Below, piece after piece: positions 1 to 5,601 of a stretch of 6,447 nucleotides of DNA (within the stretch, counting starts at the first letter, position 1; each line of letters starts with the position of its first letter). Made by a program: the position numbers and the translations under genes. This DNA comes from Dehalococcoidales bacterium (GTDB taxonomy: Bacteria; Chloroflexota; Dehalococcoidia; Dehalococcoidales; UBA3254), in contig JAFGOB010000014.1 in NCBI GenBank assembly GCA_016926695.1, positions 1 through 6,447 of the forward strand, given 5' to 3'. The notes beneath the pieces were generated by a model that did no database searches, was not told where the DNA came from, and saw only the letters and a program-made list of their open reading frames with translations.

Positions 1-507
1 CCACATCGGCACTCCTTTCATATATTGCTCGTAATCCTTGCCAAAGCGTTTGAGCAACAACTTCTCTTCGTACCGGGAGATACGATGCAAAAACGCAACC
101 GCAGCGGCCCAGACACCGAGAGCAGCCAATGACATGTTTAACACCAGAAGGCCAAGGTAAAGAATTGTTTCGGCAAGATAGATCGGATGGCGGACTATAC
201 TAAAGACACTCTTATTGATTACCGATGGTTCATCCCTCTTTTCGCCGAATACTATGGAAATACCCCTGCCGGCCAAAAAAGCCGCCAGTCCGAGAAGAAC
301 GGCCCCGATAGGTATTCTGACAGCAACCGGCACATACTGATTGAGAAATGTAGAGTAGTTCAGAAAGAAGGAATCGGATATCCAGACTGCCGAAAACAGG
401 CAGGCTATTATTATTTGGCCTCTATCACCGAGTCTGTGTTCTCCGGTGAGATCATCCCGCTGCTGACTTTCTCCGGCTGTTCGACGCCAATGGCACATCT
501 CACTCAT
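1..507 (-). CDS. Isoprenylcysteine carboxyl methyltransferase-like membrane protein (3' end cut by window edge)
   Basis: The reading frame is open from an ATG at 507 to the left edge, giving 169 residues. Hydrophobic segments lie at about residues 31-49, 62-80 and 114-140. The family signature RHPIYLAE is at 106-113, and the C-terminal pattern YEEKLLLKRFGKDYEQY is at 146-162. These features are typical of the ICMT/phospholipid methyltransferase-like superfamily of small integral membrane methyltransferases that use S-adenosylmethionine. The motif region and the loss of only a short tail suggest the protein is nearly complete. It begins 11 nt after the flavodoxin stop codon, so the two are probably cotranscribed. 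No strong ribosome site precedes the ATG at 507; an in-frame ATG at 498 is an alternative start. The substrate cannot be read from the sequence. Bacterial members are often named only by family, and a lipid or small-molecule methyl acceptor is as likely as a protein. Confidence 0.8.
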   Translation of the reverse strand, partial: MSEMCHWRRTAGESQQRDDLTGEHRLGDRGQIIIACLFSAVWISDSFFLNYSTFLNQYVPVAVRIPIGAVLLGLAAFLAGRGISIVFGEKRDEPSVINKSVFSIVRHPIYLAETILYLGLLVLNMSLAALGVWAAAVAFLHRISRYEEKLLLKRFGKDYEQYMKGVPMW

Positions 508-518
508 TTTAACATATA

Positions 519-1007
519 CTATCCCGGGTGCCTTAAGTGCGATTTGATCGCTTTCCTGGTTTCTTTTACGATTGCGTCGTGATGTTTTTTGCCTGTCCTT
601 ACGGCAAAGGAATCAGTGACTATTCCGGAACGCTTCTGCACCTTTAAAGTGATATTACTGACCGCCTTCCTATATTCCTCACCACCCATAGTAAAGAAAA
701 CGATTACCTTCCTGTTTTTGAAATCCGTACTGCTAATAAAAGCATTTATTGCCGGCACCGGTCTTGATGCCCAGACAGGAGAACCCAGGAATATCAAATC
801 GTAGTCATGCACATCCAACGCAACCGGTTTTATCTCGCTGCACTTATCCCTGAACGCCGCGAAACCACCAGTCATATAGGCAAGGAACCTGTTTCTCTTC
901 CTTGTTTCTTCCACTCTGCAGAGGTCCGCTTTCAACTCCTTCGCAATCGTTTTAGCTACTATTTCCGTGTTACCAGACAACGAATAGAATACTACAAGCT
1001 TTTTCAT
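519..1007 (-). CDS. Flavodoxin-family protein
   Basis: The 162-residue product has a flavodoxin fold. Strand 1 runs into the phosphate-binding loop YSLSGNT at residues 8-14, which holds the FMN phosphate. The isoalloxazine-side loop GSPVWASRPVP is at 75-85, and the third binding-loop region FFTMGG is at 104-109. There is no signal peptide, so it should be cytoplasmic. It is probably an FMN-binding electron carrier or small oxidoreductase of the flavodoxin-4 or NADPH-quinone-reductase-like type; the partner is unknown. An excellent Shine-Dalgarno site, GAGGAGGT, at 1011-1018 supports the ATG at 1007, with 3 nt of spacing. It lies 78 bp downstream of the NYN-LOTUS gene, and its stop is 11 nt before the membrane methyltransferase start. 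It is therefore the middle gene of a likely three-gene unit. The C-terminal end is basic (KKHH, RKAIKSHLR). Confidence 0.88.
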   Translation of the reverse strand: MKKLVVFYSLSGNTEIVAKTIAKELKADLCRVEETRKRNRFLAYMTGGFAAFRDKCSEIKPVALDVHDYDLIFLGSPVWASRPVPAINAFISSTDFKNRKVIVFFTMGGEEYRKAVSNITLKVQKRSGIVTDSFAVRTGKKHHDAIVKETRKAIKSHLRHPG

Positions 1008-1025
1008 AGTACCTCCTCGGCAAGA

Positions 1026-1083
1026 TTGACAACAGCTGGATTTGAACCGGCGGCCGAAGTCTTGGCCGGTCAGCTTCAGTCAA
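1026..1083 (-). repeat. Intercistronic nested inverted repeat (possible structured RNA element)
   Basis: Three perfect 5-bp arm pairs are nested within 58 nt: TTGAC/GTCAA (1026-1030 with 1079-1083), AGCTG/CAGCT (1034-1038 with 1071-1075) and ACCGG/CCGGT (1046-1050 with 1066-1070). A 3x3 internal loop separates the outer two helices. A 7-nt bulge lies on one side between the inner two, and the apical loop is 15 nt. An alternative inner hairpin, CGGCC/GGCCG, is also possible. The element begins 2 nt after the NYN-LOTUS stop codon and ends 7 nt before the flavodoxin Shine-Dalgarno site. It could be a processing, stability or translation-control element in the shared mRNA. No T-run follows, so it does not look like an intrinsic terminator. 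Confidence 0.5.
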
Positions 1084-1085
1084 AT

Positions 1086-2048
1086 TCAGGATGCTTTTTT
1101 GGTTATTTTATTCCCTTCACGCGACCATTTCATAGATAAATAATCGCTCGCGTCAAGAAGGCCCTGGAGAGTCTTATATTGAGAAGCACTAAGCTTATCG
1201 ACACCGAGAATCTTTGCCACCTGTAAAGCAGCTATCGGGCCGGGAATAAAACCATCGTGCTGATTAGCTCGCTTCGACCATTCTCTATCAACCTGCTCTG
1301 CCAAATCCTTAATCGGTAAATGCACAGCAGTAAGAGACTCTTCCGCAGGCTCAATTTCCACGTCGCCAGGGCCCTTAGGCCGAATAAGCCTTAAGCTTGA
1401 GGAGGCTTCCAGAAACTTAGTAAAGGTAGAATGCCCGTAAGAACGGTAGTCGAAGCTCGGGTCCAGACGTAGAATTGTTTGGTGCAGTTTGCTTCCTAAT
1501 ACTCTGCCATGCTCATTGATAGATGCCATTAGAGCTCGCTTAATGATATTTTCTATCTCCCTTTCCCGAGCAGGTGACGGCCCTTTAGTTTTACTGATAC
1601 TCTTATCTAAATCGAGATCCAGGTAACGGTCGCACGCTTTTATGAGAGTATTCGGTGCCTTCTTCTTCTCTCCCGCGCCGAATACCGTCTTTCCCGCCGA
1701 GCGCAACTTACTAACGAGGGGGACAAAGTCGCTGTCTGCGGACACGATGACAAAGGTATTTACCGGAGATGTATAAAGCAGATCTACCGCATCGATTACC
1801 AATCTGATATCGCTGGAATTCTTACCACCCGATTTCGACCGGAATAACTGGATGGGTTCAATGCCCAGTTCAAAAAGCTGGTCGCGTTTATTTTTCTCAA
1901 CGGACCAATCCGCATACGCTCTCTTTACGATTATTCTGCCGACATCGGATATTTGGTCGAATAGCCACTGAATTGAGCCTAGACCAACGTTCTCCAGATC
2001 AATCAGTACTGCGATTTGTCTATCAATAAACTGCTCCCTATTATCCAT
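1086..2048 (-). CDS. NYN-domain putative RNase with LOTUS/OST-HTH domain
   Basis: The 320-residue product starts with a NYN (PIN-like, LabA/DUF88) domain at about residues 10-145. Its acidic metal-binding residues are visible: D17 in LIDLEN, D80 in SSDIRL, and D105 and D107 in SADSDFVPL. A basic linker follows, then a LOTUS/OST-HTH-type winged helix at about 165-232 (with HGRVLGSKLHQ and FTKFLEASSSLRLI), a fold known to bind RNA. A third region at about 245-315 is helical, ends in a basic tail and is not recognised. By family knowledge, NYN-LOTUS proteins are putative metal-dependent ribonucleases in the cytoplasm; the RNA target is unknown. A GAGGAGGT site at 2057-2064, 8 nt upstream, supports the ATG at 2048. 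It is the first gene of the leftward cluster and has its own promoter at 2082-2110. Confidence 0.9.
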   Translation of the reverse strand: MDNREQFIDRQIAVLIDLENVGLGSIQWLFDQISDVGRIIVKRAYADWSVEKNKRDQLFELGIEPIQLFRSKSGGKNSSDIRLVIDAVDLLYTSPVNTFVIVSADSDFVPLVSKLRSAGKTVFGAGEKKKAPNTLIKACDRYLDLDLDKSISKTKGPSPAREREIENIIKRALMASINEHGRVLGSKLHQTILRLDPSFDYRSYGHSTFTKFLEASSSLRLIRPKGPGDVEIEPAEESLTAVHLPIKDLAEQVDREWSKRANQHDGFIPGPIAALQVAKILGVDKLSASQYKTLQGLLDASDYLSMKWSREGNKITKKAS

Positions 2049-2081
2049 ATCAAGCTACCTCCTCATGCTCATATTGACCAA

Positions 2082-2110
2082 ATAATATATCCTGGCTCCC
2101 GAATTTTCAA
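2082..2110 (-). promoter_or_regulatory. Sigma70-type promoter for the NYN-LOTUS cluster
   Basis: On the minus strand, TTGAAA (2110-2105) and TATTAT (2087-2082) are separated by exactly 17 bp. Each matches the housekeeping consensus at five of six positions. Transcription would start near 2075, leaving a leader of about 27 nt that contains the strong ribosome site at 2057-2064. This is the best promoter in the window. Confidence 0.6.
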
Positions 2111-2146
2111 GAAACAATAATAAGATGTCTATTAGCTCAGGGCTAT

Positions 2147-2198
2147 CCCCGTCTTTATCCCGGTCTACTTGATACATATGGTAGACTCCGTAGAGGGG
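2147..2198 (+). repeat. Imperfect hairpin in the divergent control region
   Basis: A perfect 6-bp inverted repeat, GTCTAC (2163-2168) with GTAGAC (2181-2186), encloses a 12-nt loop. It is extended outward, past an internal loop, by TCT/AGA (2152-2154 with 2192-2194) and CCCC/GGGG (2147-2150 with 2195-2198), with one bulged G. It sits 81 bp upstream of the cysteine synthase start codon. It could be a leader structure if a promoter lies further upstream, or a regulator-binding site. No matching T-run follows, so a simple terminator is unlikely. Confidence 0.35.
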
Positions 2199-2209
2199 CA
2201 AGAATGAAC

Positions 2210-2238
2210 TTTAAGGTAAGTAAGTAATATGATATATT
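2210..2238 (+). promoter_or_regulatory. Weak candidate promoter for the cysteine synthase gene
   Basis: TATATT at 2233-2238 matches the -10 consensus at five of six positions. TTTAAG at 2210-2215 is a poor -35 element with 17-bp spacing. Transcription would start near 2245, giving a leader of about 34 nt with the AGGAGG ribosome site. The start point overlaps short palindromes (TATCGATA at 2243-2250 and GATATC at 2247-2252) that could bind a regulator. This is inference from position and sequence only. Confidence 0.3.
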
Positions 2239-2278
2239 CAAGTATCGATATCATGATGATTGGTCAGGAGGTTAAGAC

Positions 2279-3193
2279 ATGAAGCCAGACCCGATTGAAA
2301 TTAACGAGGACATACTGCAAACAATCGGGAATACTCCTATGGTCAGGATCAACAGGTTAAACCCGAACAGTAACGCTACGATATATGCCAAACTCGAAGG
2401 GCTAAATCCCACCGGAAGCATAAAAGACAGGATTGCCTTGGAGATGATCCAGCAAGCTGAGGCAGAGGCCAAACTGACAAAAGGAAAAACCATCATTGAG
2501 CCGACCTCGGGAAATACCGGGGTGGCACTGGCGATGATCGGAGCAATAAAGGGCTACCGGGTCGAAATAGTAATGAGCGATACCGTCTCTGTAGAGAGAA
2601 TACAAATGATCAAAGCATTCGGCGGAAAGGTGACCCTGACCGAAGGCAAATTAGGCACCGACGGAGCCATTATGAAAGCGAGGACATTGGTCAGAGAACA
2701 CCCCGAGAAGTATTTCATGCCGGACCAGTTTTCCAACGAATACAACAAGCTTGCTCACTACAGGATGACCGGAGAAGAGATATGGAAGCAGACTAACGGC
2801 AAGATAGACTATTTTGTCTCATCGATCGGAACCTCGGGTACAATTATGGGGGTGGGAAAAGCCCTCAAGAGACATGACCCGCAAATCAAGGTAGTCAGTG
2901 CACATCCGGTCAAGGGACATTATATCCAGGGACTCAAGAATATGGAAGAAGCAATCGTCCCCTCACTATATGACCCGTCTCAGATCGACATCACCATCAT
3001 GATAGAGACGGAGCAAGCCTATGAGATGGCCAGACAAATTGTCAAAAACGAGGGGATTTTCGTCGGTATGAGCAGTGGCGCTGCAATGTATGCCGCCGTC
3101 GAAATCGCCAGGCAAATAGAGGCGGGCACAATAGTGGTTATCTTCCCGGACCGGGGGGAGAAATACTTAAGTACAAAACTATTTAGCGCATAG
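2279..3193 (+). CDS. cysM: Cysteine synthase family PLP enzyme, CysM-like
   Basis: The 304-residue product is a fold-type II PLP enzyme of the cysteine synthase/cystathionine beta-synthase family, and its length is normal. K49 in NPTGSIKDR should form the Schiff base with PLP. The substrate loop PTSGNTG is at 75-81, the phosphate-binding loop GTSGT is at 184-188, and S265 in GMSSGA should face the pyridine nitrogen. The reaction would be beta-replacement of O-acetylserine or O-phosphoserine with a sulfur donor to make cysteine, in the cytoplasm. From memory, the segment KNMEEAIVPSLYDP (220-233) and the tail KYLST resemble mycobacterial CysM, the O-phosphoserine- and CysO-dependent type, more than classical CysK. 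Neither cysO nor serine acetyltransferase is in the window. AGGAGG at 2266-2271 supports the ATG at 2279. mscL follows 56 bp downstream. The enzyme family is certain; the substrate is not. Confidence 0.93.
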   Translation: MKPDPIEINEDILQTIGNTPMVRINRLNPNSNATIYAKLEGLNPTGSIKDRIALEMIQQAEAEAKLTKGKTIIEPTSGNTGVALAMIGAIKGYRVEIVMSDTVSVERIQMIKAFGGKVTLTEGKLGTDGAIMKARTLVREHPEKYFMPDQFSNEYNKLAHYRMTGEEIWKQTNGKIDYFVSSIGTSGTIMGVGKALKRHDPQIKVVSAHPVKGHYIQGLKNMEEAIVPSLYDPSQIDITIMIETEQAYEMARQIVKNEGIFVGMSSGAAMYAAVEIARQIEAGTIVVIFPDRGEKYLSTKLFSA

Positions 3194-3199
3194 AACAGG

Positions 3200-3220
3200 A
3201 ACCATAAATATATAATGGTT
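3200..3220 (+). promoter_or_regulatory. AT-rich inverted repeat with a perfect -10 hexamer ahead of mscL
   Basis: AACCAT (3200-3205) and ATGGTT (3215-3220) form a 6-bp inverted repeat with a 9-nt AT-rich loop, in the 56-bp gap between the cysteine synthase and mscL. TATAAT at 3211-3216 is a perfect -10 hexamer, but no recognisable -35 element lies 16-18 bp upstream. It may give mscL a weak promoter of its own, or it may simply be AT-rich spacer. Readthrough from the upstream gene is also plausible. Confidence 0.25.
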
Positions 3221-3249
3221 AATGGTAGCCGAAACAAAGGAGGACCGGA

Positions 3250-3711
3250 ATGTGGAAAGACTTTAAGACCTTCATTATGAGGGGCAATGTGGTCGACATG
3301 GCCGTCGGTATCATTATCGGCATTGCTTTCGGTGCTATCGTTAATTCAGCTGTCAAAGACATCATCATGCCGCCAATCGGAATGGCCCTCGGTAATGTTG
3401 ATTTCTCCAATCTTTTTGTGGTACTTAAATCGGGCATTGTCCCGGGGCCATATCTGACTCTTGCCGACGCCCAGGCAGCCGGAGCGGTCACCATCAACTA
3501 CGGACTATTCGTCATTACCATCGTCAACTTCCTGATAGTAGCCGCGGTCGTCTTCTTCCTTATCATTCGCCCGATAGCCCGTATGCAAGCAAAGAAAAAG
3601 GCCGCCGAAGCACCGGCGCCGACAACCAAGGAATGTCCTTTCTGCTTCACCAGCATTCCCGTTAAGGCAACCCGCTGCCCCAACTGCACTTCACCGTTAA
3701 CCGGAAACTAG
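3250..3711 (+). CDS. mscL: Large-conductance mechanosensitive channel with C-terminal zinc ribbon
   Basis: The 153-residue product begins with the MscL signature: an amphipathic N-terminal helix (WKDFKTFIMRGNVVDMAVG) and pore-lining TM1 at about 14-45 with small residues and the conserved DIIMPP at 37-42. A periplasmic loop follows at about 46-82, then TM2 at about 83-107. MscL forms an inner-membrane pentamer that opens under membrane tension to release solutes in hypo-osmotic shock. After TM2 comes a charged, alanine/proline-rich linker. In place of the usual cytoplasmic helix bundle there is a zinc ribbon, C129-x2-C132-x10-C143-x2-C146. The ribbon adds a likely metal-binding or redox-sensitive element on the cytoplasmic side. 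AGGAGG at 3238-3243, 6 nt upstream, supports the ATG. The gene follows the cysteine synthase on the same strand; a functional link is not evident. Confidence 0.95.
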   Translation: MWKDFKTFIMRGNVVDMAVGIIIGIAFGAIVNSAVKDIIMPPIGMALGNVDFSNLFVVLKSGIVPGPYLTLADAQAAGAVTINYGLFVITIVNFLIVAAVVFFLIIRPIARMQAKKKAAEAPAPTTKECPFCFTSIPVKATRCPNCTSPLTGN

Positions 3712-3842
3712 GAATCAGGATAAAGTGCTATCGGTTGACTTGAGGCCACTTAAAGGCCGAAGTGATGGCGCCACTCTTTGAGCCGGTAGCCCGGTTGAGT
3801 TGTGCGATGACCCCGGAGGTCCGGCCTGTAATTTATACCAAC
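3712..3842. other. Convergent intergenic gap with short repeats
   Basis: The 131 bp between the ends of mscL and the radical SAM gene contain no recognisable gene. Visible structure includes an imperfect direct repeat of 13 nt starting CGGTTGA at 3732 and 3792 (60 bp apart, 11 of 13 matching). There is also a weak hairpin, CACTT/AAGTG (3747-3751 with 3760-3764), and the 8-bp palindrome TGGCGCCA at 3766-3773. None is followed by a good T-run, so no intrinsic terminator can be called for either gene. Confidence 0.4.
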
Positions 3843-5420
3843 CTATAGCCGAAACACCTTCGACGGCGTGCCGGACCATGAGCGTCTCTGGAACATGGTC
3901 ATCTCGTAAGGGACCAGGCCCTCTCGAACCACCCTGTCCTGTAATTCGAGAACATAGTTATAGTCTATCTCGCAATAGTACCGGTACCAGTCCCGTATCA
4001 TGCACGCGACCTGGAAAAGGTAATCTTCGTTACCAAAATCCTTATATTTCTCCTTAAGGTCAGGATGGTCCCGCAGCATTCTGTTCGCCTTGGAGCCGGC
4101 AAAAGGCATCAGGCTCCCCCACTCGAACCGGTCAAAGTTGTCAAATTCGGTAAGTCTTTTTAGAAAATCGATCGTCCTCTCTAAGCTTTCTTTACTCTCC
4201 CCCGGTACTCCGACTACGACACCGGCTATCACGCCAATCCTGTATTTCTGCAACAACTCCATAGCTCTTATATTATCCTCGAGGGTTGCCCTCTTGTTCA
4301 TACTCTCCAACATCTTAGGGTCACCCGATTCCATACCGACGAAGACGCTGACACAGCCAGACTCGGCAAGCAGCCGGGCAGTCTCCTCATCAATGTCTTC
4401 GGCATCTACATAATTGGTGTAATGTATGTTCAGTCCTTTCGGCTTTGCCGTGCAGAAGGCCTTGAACCACTCTTTATCCCCGACAAAGTTATCCGACGGG
4501 TCCCAGATAAAATCTACCCGGTATTTCTCGACCAGGGATGAAAGCTCACCCCAGACAAGCTCAGGGTTCCTCAGTCGCAAATCATAATAAGGAATCGAAC
4601 AGAACACACAACCACCCTCTTCCTGCGAACGCCAGAGGCATCCCTTCTGAGAATAGATGTTCACCGGTCTCCTGAAGGGCTCACAGATCGGATACTCAGG
4701 ATCCTTGCTGTTTTTGAAATATGTCTCCATGTCCAGAAGATCCCTGTCCGGAACGGGAAGCTCGTCAAGACAGGGCAGTTTTATCGGGTTTGCCTTAATC
4801 TCACCATTGTCGCGATAAACAAGGTTCTCTATCGAATCCAAAGGTTCAGCGGCAACATACTTCGATAAGGCAATCTCTCCATCATATCGAACTACAGCAT
4901 CGACGAAGTCGTAGTATCTTAGAATCTCCCCGGCCAGCGGAGTCGCCGCAGCCCCTCCCAGGACCACTCTCGCCCCTTTCCCCTTGGCAAGTTTAGCCAG
5001 TTCAATGGCATAGTCATAACCCCCCGCAGTTGTTGATATTCCGACCAGATCCGCATCAATCCTGTTCTTCACTTCCCCCAGAGTCAGGGCATTGTTCCCG
5101 TCCAGAATCTCCACATCGATACCGGGATTATTCTTTCTGATATAGGTCCCCACGGACAGAATGCCCAGAGGCTGGGGCCATCTGGCGAACTTAGCGATAT
5201 AGCCATCCGGTCTCCCGGGCTGGTGCAACCGGGTCAGGCGCTGGAGCACAGCGGCAAAAAGGTCCCTGGACACGGCTATCTCAGCCATCCGGAGGATAAG
5301 CTGCCGGCTACGGCGCACGATAGGATGAGGCCATCCGGCAAATTTACTTATATATGTATCCGGCCTTCTTGGCGGAGGCAGCACCAGCTGGACCTTTTCA
5401 ATTTTCCTTGCCGACCCCAC
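3843..5420 (-). CDS. B12-binding-type radical SAM protein with atypical cysteine motif
   Basis: The 525-residue product has the layout of cobalamin-binding radical SAM proteins. An N-terminal Rossmann-like B12 domain at about 70-200 includes WPQPLGILSVGTYI (81-94), EILDGNN (104-110), a GGAAATPLAGEIL element (155-167) and RYDGEIAL (178-185). A linker with LPVPDRDLL (221-229) leads to a radical SAM barrel from about residue 250. The [4Fe-4S] ligands are probably C261, C271 and C274, spaced C-x9-C-x2-C instead of the usual C-x3-C-x2-C. Later barrel motifs GMESGDPKML (about 362-371) and GVVVGVPGES fit the family. It is likely cytoplasmic and oxygen-sensitive; the reaction cannot be told. The GTG start at 5420 is chosen because CTCCTC at 5429-5434 is GAGGAG on the minus strand, 8 nt away. 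The N-terminus carries a duplicated motif at residues 19-33 and 70-84. It faces the formyltransferase gene across a 258-bp gap. Confidence 0.85.
   Translation of the reverse strand: MGSARKIEKVQLVLPPPRRPDTYISKFAGWPHPIVRRSRQLILRMAEIAVSRDLFAAVLQRLTRLHQPGRPDGYIAKFARWPQPLGILSVGTYIRKNNPGIDVEILDGNNALTLGEVKNRIDADLVGISTTAGGYDYAIELAKLAKGKGARVVLGGAAATPLAGEILRYYDFVDAVVRYDGEIALSKYVAAEPLDSIENLVYRDNGEIKANPIKLPCLDELPVPDRDLLDMETYFKNSKDPEYPICEPFRRPVNIYSQKGCLWRSQEEGGCVFCSIPYYDLRLRNPELVWGELSSLVEKYRVDFIWDPSDNFVGDKEWFKAFCTAKPKGLNIHYTNYVDAEDIDEETARLLAESGCVSVFVGMESGDPKMLESMNKRATLEDNIRAMELLQKYRIGVIAGVVVGVPGESKESLERTIDFLKRLTEFDNFDRFEWGSLMPFAGSKANRMLRDHPDLKEKYKDFGNEDYLFQVACMIRDWYRYYCEIDYNYVLELQDRVVREGLVPYEMTMFQRRSWSGTPSKVFRL
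5169..5366 (-). repeat. Duplicated 15-residue motif within the radical SAM N-terminus
   Basis: RPDTYISKFAGWPHP (residues 19-33, bases 5322-5366) and RPDGYIAKFARWPQP (residues 70-84, bases 5169-5213) share 11 of 15 residues and 33 of 45 bases. They lie in the same frame, 153 bp apart. Several base differences fall at third positions and are silent. Only the second copy continues into the normal LGILSVGTYI of the B12 domain. The 36 residues between the copies (34-69) match nothing I recognise. Confidence 0.7.
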
Positions 5421-5428
5421 TTCTATAT

Positions 5429-5434
5429 CTCCTC
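5429..5434 (-). promoter_or_regulatory. Ribosome binding site fixing the GTG start of the radical SAM gene
   Basis: On the minus strand this reads GAGGAG, 8 nt ahead of the GTG at 5420. No in-frame ATG near the N-terminus has a comparable site. The internal ATG at residue 45 lacks one, and starting there would remove the first copy of the duplicated motif. Confidence 0.6.
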
Positions 5435-5497
5435 GACCCGGGATCTCCCGCTCTGCTCGCTACGGGCCGATTCTCATCCATCGACAATCCTGCCCTA

Positions 5498-5503
5498 ATA
5501 ATA
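5498..5503 (-). promoter_or_regulatory. Candidate -10 hexamer for the radical SAM gene
   Basis: TATTAT on the minus strand matches the -10 consensus at five of six positions, about 80 bp upstream of the GTG start. A 17-bp spacing would place a poor -35 element (TTTTAT) just upstream. The spacer overlaps the inverted repeat at 5511-5539, which would suit a repressor site. The call is weak. Confidence 0.22.
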
Positions 5504-5510
5504 CGCTAAT

Positions 5511-5539
5511 TGCACCGGCAATAAAATCGTGCCGGAGCA
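5511..5539. repeat. Imperfect inverted repeat between divergent genes
   Basis: TGC-A-CCGGCA (5511-5520) pairs with TGCCGG-A-GCA (5530-5539) around a 9-nt loop. This gives nine base pairs interrupted by one A/A mismatch. No T-run follows on either strand. Its position about 90 bp from one start codon and 140 bp from the other, between divergent genes, suits an operator or a leader hairpin. Confidence 0.4.
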
Positions 5540-5601
5540 CCACCTGCCAATCTGACACGATTCTTCACCGTCAGCTTTTCCAAATTTACCGTAGCGTGAT
5601 G

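Noticed and set aside
187..582. Open frame of 131 codons on the plus strand.
   Set aside because: It lies antisense over the membrane methyltransferase and flavodoxin genes, has low-complexity composition with no motif, and has no ribosome site.
1008..1090. Possible tRNA on the minus strand, from the T-loop-like GGTTCAAATCC.
   Set aside because: The T-stem would have a mismatch, there is no CCA, and no matching 5' acceptor strand, D-arm or anticodon arm is found. Kept only as a note on the structured gap.
807..1139. Open frame of 110 codons on the plus strand.
   Set aside because: It is antisense to the flavodoxin gene and the NYN-LOTUS 3' end, with no recognisable product.
2131..2145. TAGCTCAG resembles a tRNA D-arm on the plus strand.
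   Set aside because: No T-arm, acceptor stem or anticodon stem follows at the right distance.
5202..5338. The 9-mer CCGGATGGC occurs three times on the minus strand (5202-5210, 5284-5292, 5330-5338).
   Set aside because: The copies fall in different reading frames and contexts. Two are part of the GC-rich coding of the duplicated motif region, so this is weaker than the in-frame protein repeat and may be chance.
5429..5455. Palindrome CGGGA-TC-TCCCG ahead of the radical SAM ribosome site.
   Set aside because: Short and GC-rich, with no second copy or spacing that would make it a convincing operator.
5552..5574. CTGAC/GTCAG inverted repeat with a 13-nt loop.
   Set aside because: Only five base pairs with a long loop and no supporting context.
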